Made by a program: the position numbers and the translations under genes
Shown: in pieces, positions 38,389 through 46,438 of the stretch
How the letters are laid out: each line of letters starts with the position of its first letter
Position numbering within the stretch: the stretch's first letter is position 1
Notes under the pieces: generated by a model
What the model was told of the DNA's origin: nothing
What the model saw: the letters and a program-made list of their open reading frames with translations, nothing else
Database searches by the model: none
Assembly: GCF_012952295.1 (NCBI RefSeq)
Contig: NZ_JABBCH010000005.1
Span: forward strand, 1-64,000
Direction of reading: 5' to 3'
DNA from: Crystallibacter degradans
Lineage (GTDB): Bacteria > Actinomycetota > Actinomycetes > Actinomycetales > Micrococcaceae
Length of the DNA stretch: 64,000 nucleotides

Positions 38389-38400
38389 CGCCAGCAGGGC
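38350..38400. terminator. Terminator/cruciform overlapping the mtr 3' end
   Basis: GCCCTGCTGGCGCT (38350-38363) pairs perfectly with 38387-38400. An inner GGACG/CGTCC hairpin is present. The left arm is inside mtr. It lies between converging mtr and acyl-CoA ligase genes. Confidence 0.7.
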
Positions 38401-38412
38401 GCCCGGCCCTAG

Positions 38413-40227
38413 CTAGCGCCGGGAACCGGCTGGTGAATAGATTTCCTCCACGATCGGTGCGTAGTCCTGCATGACCTGCGCGCGCTTGATCTTCAGTGAC
38501 GGTGTCAGGTGCCCCGAGGCTTCGGTGAAGTCCGTTGGAACTATCCTGAAGGCTTTGATGGCTTCGGCCTGTGACACCGACTGATTGGCATGGTCAATGA
38601 GCGACTGGATTTCAGCCCGGACCTTTTCGTGTTCAGCCGCTTCGGCGACCGTAGTGCCGGCTGGCATCCCGTGGCGTTCCAACCAGCCGGGGAGAGCCTC
38701 TTCATCCAAAGTGATGAGCGCTGAAATGAACGGCCTCTGGTCGCCGACCACCACGCACTGGGACACCAGGGCGTCGGCACGGATCTGGTCTTCCAGCAAG
38801 GCCGGGATGACGTTCTTCCCGCCTGCGGTAACGATGATTTCCTTTTTGCGGCCGGTGATTTTCAGGAAGCCGTCCTCGTCCAGTTCGCCGATATCACCGG
38901 TGCGGAGCCAACCGTCGGTGAAGGTTTCCTCGGTCAGGTCGGGACGGTTGAAGTAGCCGCGCATGACGCAAATACCCTTGGTGAGGATCTCGCCGTCGTC
39001 GGCAATCTTGACCGCATTGCCCGGCAGGGGAGCGCCTACCGTGCCGATCTTCACGAGGCTGGGGGTGTTGACGGATATGGGCGCCGTGGTTTCGGTCAAA
39101 CCATAACCTTCCAGGACCAGCAGTCCGATGCCATGGAAAAAGTGGCCAAGCCGTTCACCCAGTGGACCGCCGCCGGAAACCGCATACCGGACGCGTCCGC
39201 CCATGGCCTCGCGGATTTTGTGGAAGACGAGCTTGTCGAAGAGCTTGTGCTTCAGGTTCAGCAGTAAGGGGACTTTGCCGGCCTGCTCCGCTTTGGACCA
39301 GGCGATCGCTGTGTCCGCGGCCGCGTGGAAGATCTTGCCCTTGCCGCCGTCCTCGGCCTTGAGCATGGAACTGTTGTAAACCTTTTCGAAGACCCTGGGT
39401 ACCGCGAGGATGAAGCTGGGACGGTAGCTCTGCAGATCCGGCAGCAGGTTCTTGACGTCCGGGGTATGGGCTACTGTGGCACCGCAGCTAACGCACAGGA
39501 CCGAGATGAAGCGCGCGAAGACGTGGGCCAGCGGCAGGAACATGATAGTCCGGGCCCCCTCATGGGCAACGGCCGGCAGCGCTGCGGCGCCGCTAGCCGA
39601 AAGCTCCACGAAGTTGCCATGGGTCAGTTCGCATCCCTTGGGCCGGCCTGTGGTGCCGGAGGTATAGATGATGGTCGCCAGGTCATCCAGTCCAGCGATT
39701 CCGCGGCGTTCCTCGATGACGGCATCGTCAAGGTCAGCACCGGCAGCGCGGAGCGCATCCAGGCCAGTGCCATCCAGTTGCCAGACGTGCTTGACTGCAT
39801 CCAGTGACTCATTCGAAACCGCTTGACGCACCACGTTCTCGTGCGACGCGCTTTCGACAAAGGTACCGACGGCACCGGAATCGCCCAGAATCCAAGCAAC
39901 CTGGCTGGGAGAGGACGTTTCGTAGATGGGCACGGAAACGCAGCCCGCAAACCAGATGGCAAAGTCCACCAAGGACCATTCATAGCGGGTACGCGCCATA
40001 ATCCCGATGCGGTCCCCGGGAGCAATCCCGGTGGCAGCCATGCCCTTTGCGAGTAATAGAACGTCGGCAAGGAATTCGGTGGCATGGATGTCCTGCCATG
40101 TCCCGGAAGCATCCTTGCGGGAAAACAATGCGGGGTCGGAGGCTTTGGCAGCCTGCTTGACCACGAGATCAGTGATGTTCGAGTTCCGGGGAACATCCAC
40201 CATGGCAGGGACGCTGTATTCGCGCAC
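38413..40227 (-). CDS. Long-chain fatty-acid CoA ligase (FadD15-like)
   Basis: The 604-residue AMP-forming ligase has the AMP-binding motif IIYTSGTTGRPKGCELTH, the LEGYGLTETTAPISVN segment, DGWLRTGDIGELDEDGFLKITGRKKE and a C-terminal lysine domain. It activates long-chain fatty acids for membrane lipid or degradation pathways. The GTG at 40227 is preferred over the ATG at 40251 because AAAGGAG lies 5 bases upstream. The position near plsC and aroG resembles fadD15 (Rv2187). Confidence 0.9.
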   Translation of the reverse strand: MREYSVPAMVDVPRNSNITDLVVKQAAKASDPALFSRKDASGTWQDIHATEFLADVLLLAKGMAATGIAPGDRIGIMARTRYEWSLVDFAIWFAGCVSVPIYETSSPSQVAWILGDSGAVGTFVESASHENVVRQAVSNESLDAVKHVWQLDGTGLDALRAAGADLDDAVIEERRGIAGLDDLATIIYTSGTTGRPKGCELTHGNFVELSASGAAALPAVAHEGARTIMFLPLAHVFARFISVLCVSCGATVAHTPDVKNLLPDLQSYRPSFILAVPRVFEKVYNSSMLKAEDGGKGKIFHAAADTAIAWSKAEQAGKVPLLLNLKHKLFDKLVFHKIREAMGGRVRYAVSGGGPLGERLGHFFHGIGLLVLEGYGLTETTAPISVNTPSLVKIGTVGAPLPGNAVKIADDGEILTKGICVMRGYFNRPDLTEETFTDGWLRTGDIGELDEDGFLKITGRKKEIIVTAGGKNVIPALLEDQIRADALVSQCVVVGDQRPFISALITLDEEALPGWLERHGMPAGTTVAEAAEHEKVRAEIQSLIDHANQSVSQAEAIKAFRIVPTDFTEASGHLTPSLKIKRAQVMQDYAPIVEEIYSPAGSRR

Positions 40228-40274
40228 GTAGACTCCTTTGATATCAGGCAAACCACCCCAACGGGTTTCGCCTT

Positions 40275-40280
40275 AGCCTA
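40275..40280 (-). promoter_or_regulatory. Possible -10 box for the acyl-CoA ligase gene
   Basis: TAGGCT on the minus strand lies about 48 bases upstream of the GTG. No clear -35 is seen. Confidence 0.3.
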
Positions 40281-40402
40281 TAACCTAAATCACATTGCTG
40301 TACTCACTGGTAACCTACGAATCGATAACGGAGTGCCGCCCGCCTGATCGCTGCAACGATTCCAGCCCCTTCGGGCGCCCTGCCTGGCTGCACCTGCGGT
40401 TT

Positions 40403-40888
40403 TCAGACCTGCGCACCGTCGTCGCCGCTGTCCCTTTCGCCGGGCAGCCTCGAGACGAGGTACGCGCCGGCCGCAATGATCATGACGATTAAACCGACGA
40501 CGGCGGCAAAGGGCGCGCTGCGCCAGAACATGGCCATGAGCAGCAAGGCTATGGGGCCGCCGACGGCTCCGCACCATGCCAGCACCAGCAGAGGTTCACC
40601 CGTGCCCAGCGGCGCAGGCTCGGGCGGTACGAACTCGTCGTCTTCAGGCTCGGCCGCGTAGTAGTCCCTGGGGCCCGCGACGGGTAAGGCGTCTTCCGGC
40701 GGGCTTTCCGCCGCGAAGTTGGCGCCAGGCAGGCCTCTCGAAGGTGGATTGCCGGCGTCAGCAGGCCTGGGTTTGTCCTGGCCTGGGGTGTCCTTGTCCT
40801 GCGGATCCGGCGCTGCTTCGGCCGACTCGAGGCGGGCGACAAGATCTTGCCAGACAGCATCGTCCTGCGACGGTTCACGCTCAGACAT
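40403..40888 (-). CDS. Hypothetical membrane protein (161 aa)
   Basis: The protein has an acidic, Pro/Asp-rich cytoplasmic N-terminal region of about 105 residues and two C-terminal transmembrane helices (LLVLAWCGAVGGPIALLLMAMF, split, and AAVVGLIVMIIAAGAYLVS). No catalytic motif is seen and I do not recognise the family. AAAGGAA precedes the ATG at 40888. It overlaps the end of the upstream esterase gene by 8 bases, so the two are coupled. It could anchor or partner the esterase or lipid enzymes, but this is only suggested by location. Confidence 0.75.
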   Translation of the reverse strand: MSEREPSQDDAVWQDLVARLESAEAAPDPQDKDTPGQDKPRPADAGNPPSRGLPGANFAAESPPEDALPVAGPRDYYAAEPEDDEFVPPEPAPLGTGEPLLVLAWCGAVGGPIALLLMAMFWRSAPFAAVVGLIVMIIAAGAYLVSRLPGERDSGDDGAQV

Positions 40889-41654
40889 TCGTGGCGTTCC
40901 TTTCGCCGGCATTTTCCAGGATGAACCGGGCAGAGTGATCAAAGATCTGTTCAGCATCATTATCCATGGTGGCGACATGGTAGCTGTTGCCGAGTTCTAC
41001 GACCGTCAGATGCCGGGAGCCGATCTGCCTGCGTATCAGTGCCGTGCTGGACTCTGGGACGACGTGGTCTACGGTAGAGCGGAAAATCAGCGCCGGAGCG
41101 CCCACTCGTGGCAGCGAGGCCGTGGTATCGGCGAAGAGCCGGCTCAACTGGTGCACAGCGGCCACCGGGGTGCGGGCATACGCCTGTTCATCCTGCCCTG
41201 GCTTGCTGATGTCGTTTGCGATGGCGGGGGTGGACCTGACGATGTACTTGAGCACGCCGGCAAACCGGGCAACAGGGTTGGCAAAAGTAAGTCCCGGGTT
41301 GACCGCAACGACGCCGGCCACCGGACGGTACGCCGCCAACCTCAGGGCCAGTGCTCCACCCATGGAAAGACCGGCGGCGAAGACCGTGCTGCGTTCCCGC
41401 GCGAGTTCGTCATAGGCCTGCTCGATCGCGCCGTACCAGCGCTCCCATGGGGTCTTGGCCAATTCCTGCCACGTCGTGCCGTGCCCGGGCAGCAGCGGCA
41501 ACCTCACGGCGAACCCCGCTCCAGCCAGATATTCGGCCCAGTTTTGCAGACTGCGGGGAGAGCCGGTGAACCCGTGGCTGAGCACCACGCCGATCCGTGA
41601 ATTAGGGCCGTGGCCATTGCTCGCAAAGGGCCGAGGCGGCTCCAAGGTGGTCAT
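40881..41654 (-). CDS. Alpha/beta hydrolase (carboxylesterase/monoacylglycerol lipase-like)
   Basis: The 257-residue protein has the alpha/beta hydrolase fold with LSHGFTGSPRS (oxyanion loop). The catalytic triad is Ser97 (GLSMGG), Asp196 (STVDHVVP) and His226 (NSYHVATMDND). The closest familiar shape is Est30-type carboxylesterase or monoacylglycerol lipase. It heads a leftward unit with the membrane protein and lies divergent from plsC, suggesting a lipid role. No Shine-Dalgarno is evident at the ATG. Confidence 0.85.
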   Translation of the reverse strand: MTTLEPPRPFASNGHGPNSRIGVVLSHGFTGSPRSLQNWAEYLAGAGFAVRLPLLPGHGTTWQELAKTPWERWYGAIEQAYDELARERSTVFAAGLSMGGALALRLAAYRPVAGVVAVNPGLTFANPVARFAGVLKYIVRSTPAIANDISKPGQDEQAYARTPVAAVHQLSRLFADTTASLPRVGAPALIFRSTVDHVVPESSTALIRRQIGSRHLTVVELGNSYHVATMDNDAEQIFDHSARFILENAGERNATNV

Positions 41655-41811
41655 GACACTATGTTGTCATCTGGTACCTATAATCTTCTATCCGTCCTGC
41701 CGTTGCCGTCGAGACGGGGGAGTCTGTGCGGGCTGCGGATTACCTAGAGTAGAGTCACAAACGGAAATCGAAGAGACCGGCGCTGCGCTCGGCTCAACTG
41801 GAAGGGCTCAC

Positions 41812-42768
41812 GTGTTCTATTGGGTGATGAAGACGATCTTCATTGGACCGGTGGTCCGGCTCCTGTTCCGCCCATGGATCAAGGGCCTCGATAACATTCC
41901 AGACGGTCCTGCAATCCTGGCCAGCAACCACATGTCCTTTTCCGACTCGATCTTCCTGCCGCTGGCCGTGCCCAGGCCGGTCGTGTTCCTGGCGAAATCG
42001 GAGTACTTCAACGGTCGTGGACTAAAAGGCAGGATGACGGCTGCCTTCTTCCGGCTTACCAACCAGTTGCCGATGGACCGCTCAGGCGGAGCCGCGTCGG
42101 CGTCGTCGTTGTCCGGGGGAGCAGATGTCCTGAACGCGGGCGGACTGCTCGGGATTTACCCGGAGGGCACACGCAGTCCGGATGGCCGGCTCTACCGGGG
42201 TAAAACCGGTGTCGCCAAACTGGTTCTGAGTACCGGAGTACCGGTCGTCCCGGTTGCCATGATCGGTACCGACAAGGTTCAGCCCATTGGCCGTCGCATC
42301 CCGAACATCCGACGGGTAGGAACGATTATTGGCAAGCCGTTGGACTTTTCAAGATACAAGGGCCTGGAGAACGACCGCTTCATTCAACGTTCCGTCACGG
42401 ACGAAATCATGTACGAGATCATGCGGCTCTCCGGCCAGGAATACGTTGACGTTTATGCCAACACGGTGAAGGCGCAGCAGGCAGCACGCAAGTCCGCCAA
42501 GGCCGGGCAGGACCAGCGTAAGGCTGAAGCCGTGGGCGCGGTCGGCGAGGCCCTGCAGAAGCCGGGCACTGTCAAAGCACCGGGAGCCATCACGATCATC
42601 GGTAACCCGGAATCGCTTCCCACGGCATCCGGCGCGGGGCACACAGAGCATGCGCCCAGCGCGCAGCCAGTTGCCGGTGCCTCAACATCCGGCGCAACGG
42701 ACAGTGCCGGCGATGACGACTCCGGGCAGCCGGGCGGGGGCCGGAAACCGCACAATCCCGGCGCCTGA
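41812..42768 (+). CDS. plsC: 1-acyl-sn-glycerol-3-phosphate acyltransferase (PlsC type)
   Basis: The 318-residue protein has the acyltransferase motifs NHMSFSDS (His-x4-Asp), GIYPEGTRSPDGRLYRGKTG and VPVVPVAMIG. It makes phosphatidate or related lipids. The last 90 residues are low-complexity and outside the catalytic domain. The GTG at 41812 has GGAAGGG upstream; ATG 41827 is an alternative. A TAGAGT hexamer at 41745-41750 may be the -10 box. It corresponds to Rv2182c. Confidence 0.88.
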   Translation: MFYWVMKTIFIGPVVRLLFRPWIKGLDNIPDGPAILASNHMSFSDSIFLPLAVPRPVVFLAKSEYFNGRGLKGRMTAAFFRLTNQLPMDRSGGAASASSLSGGADVLNAGGLLGIYPEGTRSPDGRLYRGKTGVAKLVLSTGVPVVPVAMIGTDKVQPIGRRIPNIRRVGTIIGKPLDFSRYKGLENDRFIQRSVTDEIMYEIMRLSGQEYVDVYANTVKAQQAARKSAKAGQDQRKAEAVGAVGEALQKPGTVKAPGAITIIGNPESLPTASGAGHTEHAPSAQPVAGASTSGATDSAGDDDSGQPGGGRKPHNPGA

Positions 42769-42859
42769 GCCGGGCCGAGCCAAGGGGGAATAACGCGGTC
42801 TATGTGACTCATTCGGCCGCACGCATTACGGCGGGGCAGAAACGAGAGTTCAAGGGGTC

Positions 42860-42865
42860 TAGCAT
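42860..42865 (+). promoter_or_regulatory. Putative -10 box for leaderless aroG
   Basis: TAGCAT lies 6 bases before the GTG at 42872, and there is no Shine-Dalgarno. Confidence 0.45.
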
Positions 42866-42871
42866 TGATGT

Positions 42872-44257
42872 GTGACTGAACTTAGTGCATCTGCCCCTGT
42901 ATCCACTCCGCAGCCCGGTGCCGCCGAATATCCTGGCCTGGATGCTTGGCGCGATCTGCCTGTTGTCCAGCAGCCGACCTGGCAGGACAGCAAGGTGTAC
43001 GAGTCTTCTCTAACGGAACTGTCCACCCTTCCGCCGCTGGTATTTGCCGGGGAAGTCGATGTACTGCGCGGACGGCTGGCCGAAGCCGCCGAAGGCAGGG
43101 CGTTCCTCTTGCAGGGCGGCGACTGTGCCGAAACATTCGAAGGCGCTACTGCGGATAAGATCAGTGCCCGAGTGCGCACCATCCTGCAGATGGCAGTGGT
43201 CCTGACCTACGGTGCTTCCCTGCCCGTGATCAAAATGGGTCGGATGGCAGGACAGTTCGCAAAGCCGCGCTCGTCCAACGATGAAACCCGGGACGGTGTT
43301 ACGCTGCCCGCCTACCGCGGCGACATGGTCAACGGGTTTGACTTTACCCCCGAGACCCGCGGCCATGACGCGTCACGGCTGGTTCGCGCCTACCACACGT
43401 CCGCCTCTACCCTGAACCTGATCCGTGCCTTCACCCAGGGCGGCTTTGCCGACCTTCGGCTGGTGCACCATTGGAACAAGGGCTTCACCGCCAACCCAGC
43501 GCATTCGCGGTATGAATCCCTGGCCCGCGAAATCGACCGCGCCGTGCGGTTCATGGATGCGTGCGGTGCGGATTTCGAGGCGCTCAAGCGGGTGGAGTTC
43601 TTTGCCAGCCATGAAGCCCTCGTCCTCGATTACGAACGTGCCCTAACCCGGATTGATTCCCGTACCGGGCTGCCGTACGACACCTCCGGCCACTTCCTTT
43701 GGATCGGCGAGAGGACCCGTCAGATCGACGGCGCACACGTAGACTTTCTGTCCCGGGTCCGCAACCCCATCGGAGTGAAGCTTGGCCCCACCTCCACGGC
43801 GGATGACGCCCTGCGGCTGATCGACAAACTGGATCCGGAGCGTGAGCCGGGCCGGCTGACCTTTATCACCAGAATGGGCGCCGGTAATATCCGGGAGAAG
43901 CTTCCCCCGCTGGTGGAAAAGGTTACGGCCAGCGGAGCCAAAGTGCTGTGGGTGACCGATCCCATGCATGGCAACACCGTGACCTCGCCGAACGGTTACA
44001 AGACCCGCAACTTCGACGATGTCATCGATGAAGTCCGCGGCTTCTTCGAGGTGCACAAGGGTCTGGGTACTTTCCCGGGCGGCATGCACATGGAGATGAC
44101 CGGCGACGACGTTGCCGAATGCCTAGGCGGTGCGGACCCGATCGATCAGGACGCGTTCCTGGACCGATACGAATCGGTGTGTGATCCGCGCCTAAACCAC
44201 ATGCAGTCCCTGGAAATGGCGTTCCTGGTAGCGGGAGCGTTGTCCAAGCGCTCCTGA
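42872..44257 (+). CDS. aroG: Class II (plant-type) DAHP synthase
   Basis: The 461-residue enzyme commits phosphoenolpyruvate and erythrose 4-phosphate to aromatic amino acid synthesis. Class II hallmarks are FLLQGGDCAETFEG, GRMAGQFAKPRSS, GVKLGPTST and VLWVTDPMHGNT. Length is typical. The GTG has no ribosome binding site but a -10-like TAGCAT 6 bases upstream. It is the only shikimate-pathway entry enzyme in the window and corresponds to Rv2178c. It converges with the kinase gene. Confidence 0.95.
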   Translation: MTELSASAPVSTPQPGAAEYPGLDAWRDLPVVQQPTWQDSKVYESSLTELSTLPPLVFAGEVDVLRGRLAEAAEGRAFLLQGGDCAETFEGATADKISARVRTILQMAVVLTYGASLPVIKMGRMAGQFAKPRSSNDETRDGVTLPAYRGDMVNGFDFTPETRGHDASRLVRAYHTSASTLNLIRAFTQGGFADLRLVHHWNKGFTANPAHSRYESLAREIDRAVRFMDACGADFEALKRVEFFASHEALVLDYERALTRIDSRTGLPYDTSGHFLWIGERTRQIDGAHVDFLSRVRNPIGVKLGPTSTADDALRLIDKLDPEREPGRLTFITRMGAGNIREKLPPLVEKVTASGAKVLWVTDPMHGNTVTSPNGYKTRNFDDVIDEVRGFFEVHKGLGTFPGGMHMEMTGDDVAECLGGADPIDQDAFLDRYESVCDPRLNHMQSLEMAFLVAGALSKRS

Positions 44258-44284
44258 TTCCTGCCGTAAGGCTCCGCCGTCCGC

Positions 44285-46339
44285 TTAGACTACGGTCAGC
44301 GTGATGACGGAGCCTTCGGGTACGGACTCGTCAACGGGATCCTGCACTCGGACGGTGCCGAAGAACCCGCCCAGAATCTCGTTAATCTCGACCTCGAAAC
44401 CCAGCTCCTCGAGCTGACGCCGGGCATCGTCCGCCTGCTGGCCAACGAGATTCGGAACGTGAACCATGCGCGGGCCCTTTGACAGCGTAAGCGTCACGGT
44501 ATCGCCACGGATGACATTGCCTTGTGCCGGGTTCTGTGCGGCAATCTTACCCTCGGGAATGTCCCGATGGAATTGAGCCTCCGGAGCAAAATCGACAGTC
44601 AGGCCGGCATCCTCCAGAGCCGCGGTTGCCTCGTCCCGGGACAATCCGGTGACATCGGGTACCGCAAACGGCTCTGGTCCCTTGGACACCGTCAGATCCA
44701 CCGGGGTGTTTCGGCGCAGCTGCTCCTCGGCCGCAGGTTGCTGTCCGATGACCTCGCCGGACGGAACCTCTTCGTCGAAAGCTTCGGTGACATCGCCGGC
44801 GGCCAGATTCGCTTTGGCCAGTTCGGCCTGGGCCTGTTCGACGGTCATTCCGGTGACGGAGGGTACGGCGAATAGCTGGGGCCCTTTGGAGACGAGCAGA
44901 GTCAGCGTCTCAAACCGCCGGATCTGCTCCGGCGCCGGCGGATCGGTTCCGATCGCCACGCCGGCTTCGAGGTCCTCGTTGAAGGCTTCCTCAATCCGGA
45001 AGTTCAGACCGTGATCCTGCAGTATGGACTGGGCCTCGCCGGCAGGCTTGCCTGAGACTCCCGGAATTTCCACCGGTGCTCCCGGCCCCAGGCCGAAGAA
45101 CCAACCAGCGGTCGCGACAAGTACCGCGAGTATTCCCAGCACGATGGCCCAGAGCAGGCCTCGTCTACGGGGATGCCTGCGCAGGGATTGCTCGGGTCGC
45201 CGTGCCTGCCGGGACAGCTCCTTCGAGCGCGCTTTGGCCTCTCGTTTCGTCAGCGGTGTGGCCGTACCGGACACCTCGGAAGAATCCGTCGCTTGCCTGT
45301 GGCCGTTTCCGGCATTCACCGCACCCTGCGGCCGGGTCAAGGCCTGCGTGTGCTGGTACGACGGGGCAATCACCGTGGTCCGGTTTTCGTCCTGGCCGAT
45401 GACTTCGGTCGGCGGGCCTGCCGGGTTGGGAAGGCTCTGTTCGTCCGGCGTGGCCGCAATGCCGGTCGTACCCGCCTTCGGCAAATCGAGATCCGTGTCG
45501 CTCAGCGTGGTGCGGATATGTCGCAGCTCGCCGAGGAGGGCGCCGGCATCGACCGGACGCTGTTCGGGGTCGGACGAAGTACACCACAGCACCAGTTCAT
45601 CAAGATCCGTGGCCAGGCCGGGCACCAGCGTGGACGGTGCGGGCACGCTGGAGTTCACATGCTGGAAGGCGACATGAATGGGAACCTCGCCGGTAAAGGG
45701 CTGCCGGCCGGTGAGCATCTCGAAGAGCATGATCCCTGCCGAGTAGATATCGCTCCTTGCATCCGCGGGCGCCCCCGTCACCAGTTCCGGCGCAAGGTAC
45801 GCCACGGTTCCGATCAGGGTCCCCGTGTTCGAGGTGGTGGATACCGCGCGGGCGAGCCCGAAGTCGCCGACCTTGATCCGGCCGTCGGAGGCGATCAGCA
45901 CGTTCTCGGGTTTCACATCCCGATGGACAAGATCCGCTTCATGCGCGGCCGCCAGCCCCTCGATGACTGGATCCAGCAATGCCAGGGCCAGCCGCGGAGT
46001 CAACGCGCCCTTGTCATTGAGGACATCGCGCAACGTGTGTCCCGGGACACATTCCATCGCTAGGTAGGCAACGTGACCGTCGAACCCTTGGTCCAGGACA
46101 CCAACCACGTGGGGGTGCGAGAGCTTTGCGGCGGACTTGGCTTCACGAACGAAGCGTTCCAGGAAACTGGCGTCCTCGGCCAGATGCGGATACATGATTT
46201 TCAGCGCCACATGCCGGTCCAGCCGGGTGTCGGTGGCCAGGTAGACAGTGGACATGCCTCCGCGCGCGAGGCGCGAAAGAATCAGGTATCGCCCGTCCAC
46301 TGTTGCGCCGACCATTGCATCCGTAACCCGTTCCTGCAC
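44285..46339 (-). CDS. pknL: Ser/Thr protein kinase with four PASTA domains (PknL position)
   Basis: The 684-residue membrane kinase has a Hanks-type domain (about 15-275) with RLARGGMSTVYLA, ALKIM (Lys), HRDVKPENVL (catalytic Asp), GDFGLAR and activation loop TTSNTGTLIGTVAYLAPE. A juxtamembrane linker and one transmembrane helix (LLWAIVLGILAVLVATAGWFF, split) follow. Four extracellular PASTA repeats complete the protein and probably bind muropeptides or lipid II. Synteny with aroG and the Rv2175c-like gene identifies it as PknL; mycobacterial PknL lacks PASTA, corynebacterial PknL has it. Confidence 0.9.
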   Translation of the reverse strand: MQERVTDAMVGATVDGRYLILSRLARGGMSTVYLATDTRLDRHVALKIMYPHLAEDASFLERFVREAKSAAKLSHPHVVGVLDQGFDGHVAYLAMECVPGHTLRDVLNDKGALTPRLALALLDPVIEGLAAAHEADLVHRDVKPENVLIASDGRIKVGDFGLARAVSTTSNTGTLIGTVAYLAPELVTGAPADARSDIYSAGIMLFEMLTGRQPFTGEVPIHVAFQHVNSSVPAPSTLVPGLATDLDELVLWCTSSDPEQRPVDAGALLGELRHIRTTLSDTDLDLPKAGTTGIAATPDEQSLPNPAGPPTEVIGQDENRTTVIAPSYQHTQALTRPQGAVNAGNGHRQATDSSEVSGTATPLTKREAKARSKELSRQARRPEQSLRRHPRRRGLLWAIVLGILAVLVATAGWFFGLGPGAPVEIPGVSGKPAGEAQSILQDHGLNFRIEEAFNEDLEAGVAIGTDPPAPEQIRRFETLTLLVSKGPQLFAVPSVTGMTVEQAQAELAKANLAAGDVTEAFDEEVPSGEVIGQQPAAEEQLRRNTPVDLTVSKGPEPFAVPDVTGLSRDEATAALEDAGLTVDFAPEAQFHRDIPEGKIAAQNPAQGNVIRGDTVTLTLSKGPRMVHVPNLVGQQADDARRQLEELGFEVEINEILGGFFGTVRVQDPVDESVPEGSVITLTVV

Positions 46340-46345
46340 TCTTCG

Positions 46346-46351
46346 ATCCTA
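46346..46351 (-). promoter_or_regulatory. Putative -10 box for leaderless pknL
   Basis: TAGGAT on the minus strand lies 6 bases before the GTG at 46339. No Shine-Dalgarno is present. Confidence 0.45.
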
Positions 46352-46360
46352 AGTCCTAAC

Positions 46361-46402
46361 GCGGCGAGGGCCCGGATCAACACAGATCCGGACCCTCGCC
46401 GC
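46361..46402 (-). terminator. Hairpin between the LysM gene and pknL
   Basis: An 18-bp stem with one mismatch (46361-46378 with 46385-46402) and loop AACACA follows the LysM/transglycosylase gene. It separates that gene from the pknL promoter. No T-run is seen. Confidence 0.7.
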
Positions 46403-46438
46403 TGCCGCTGACGCCCTTGGCGCACCCGCGTACTGCTG

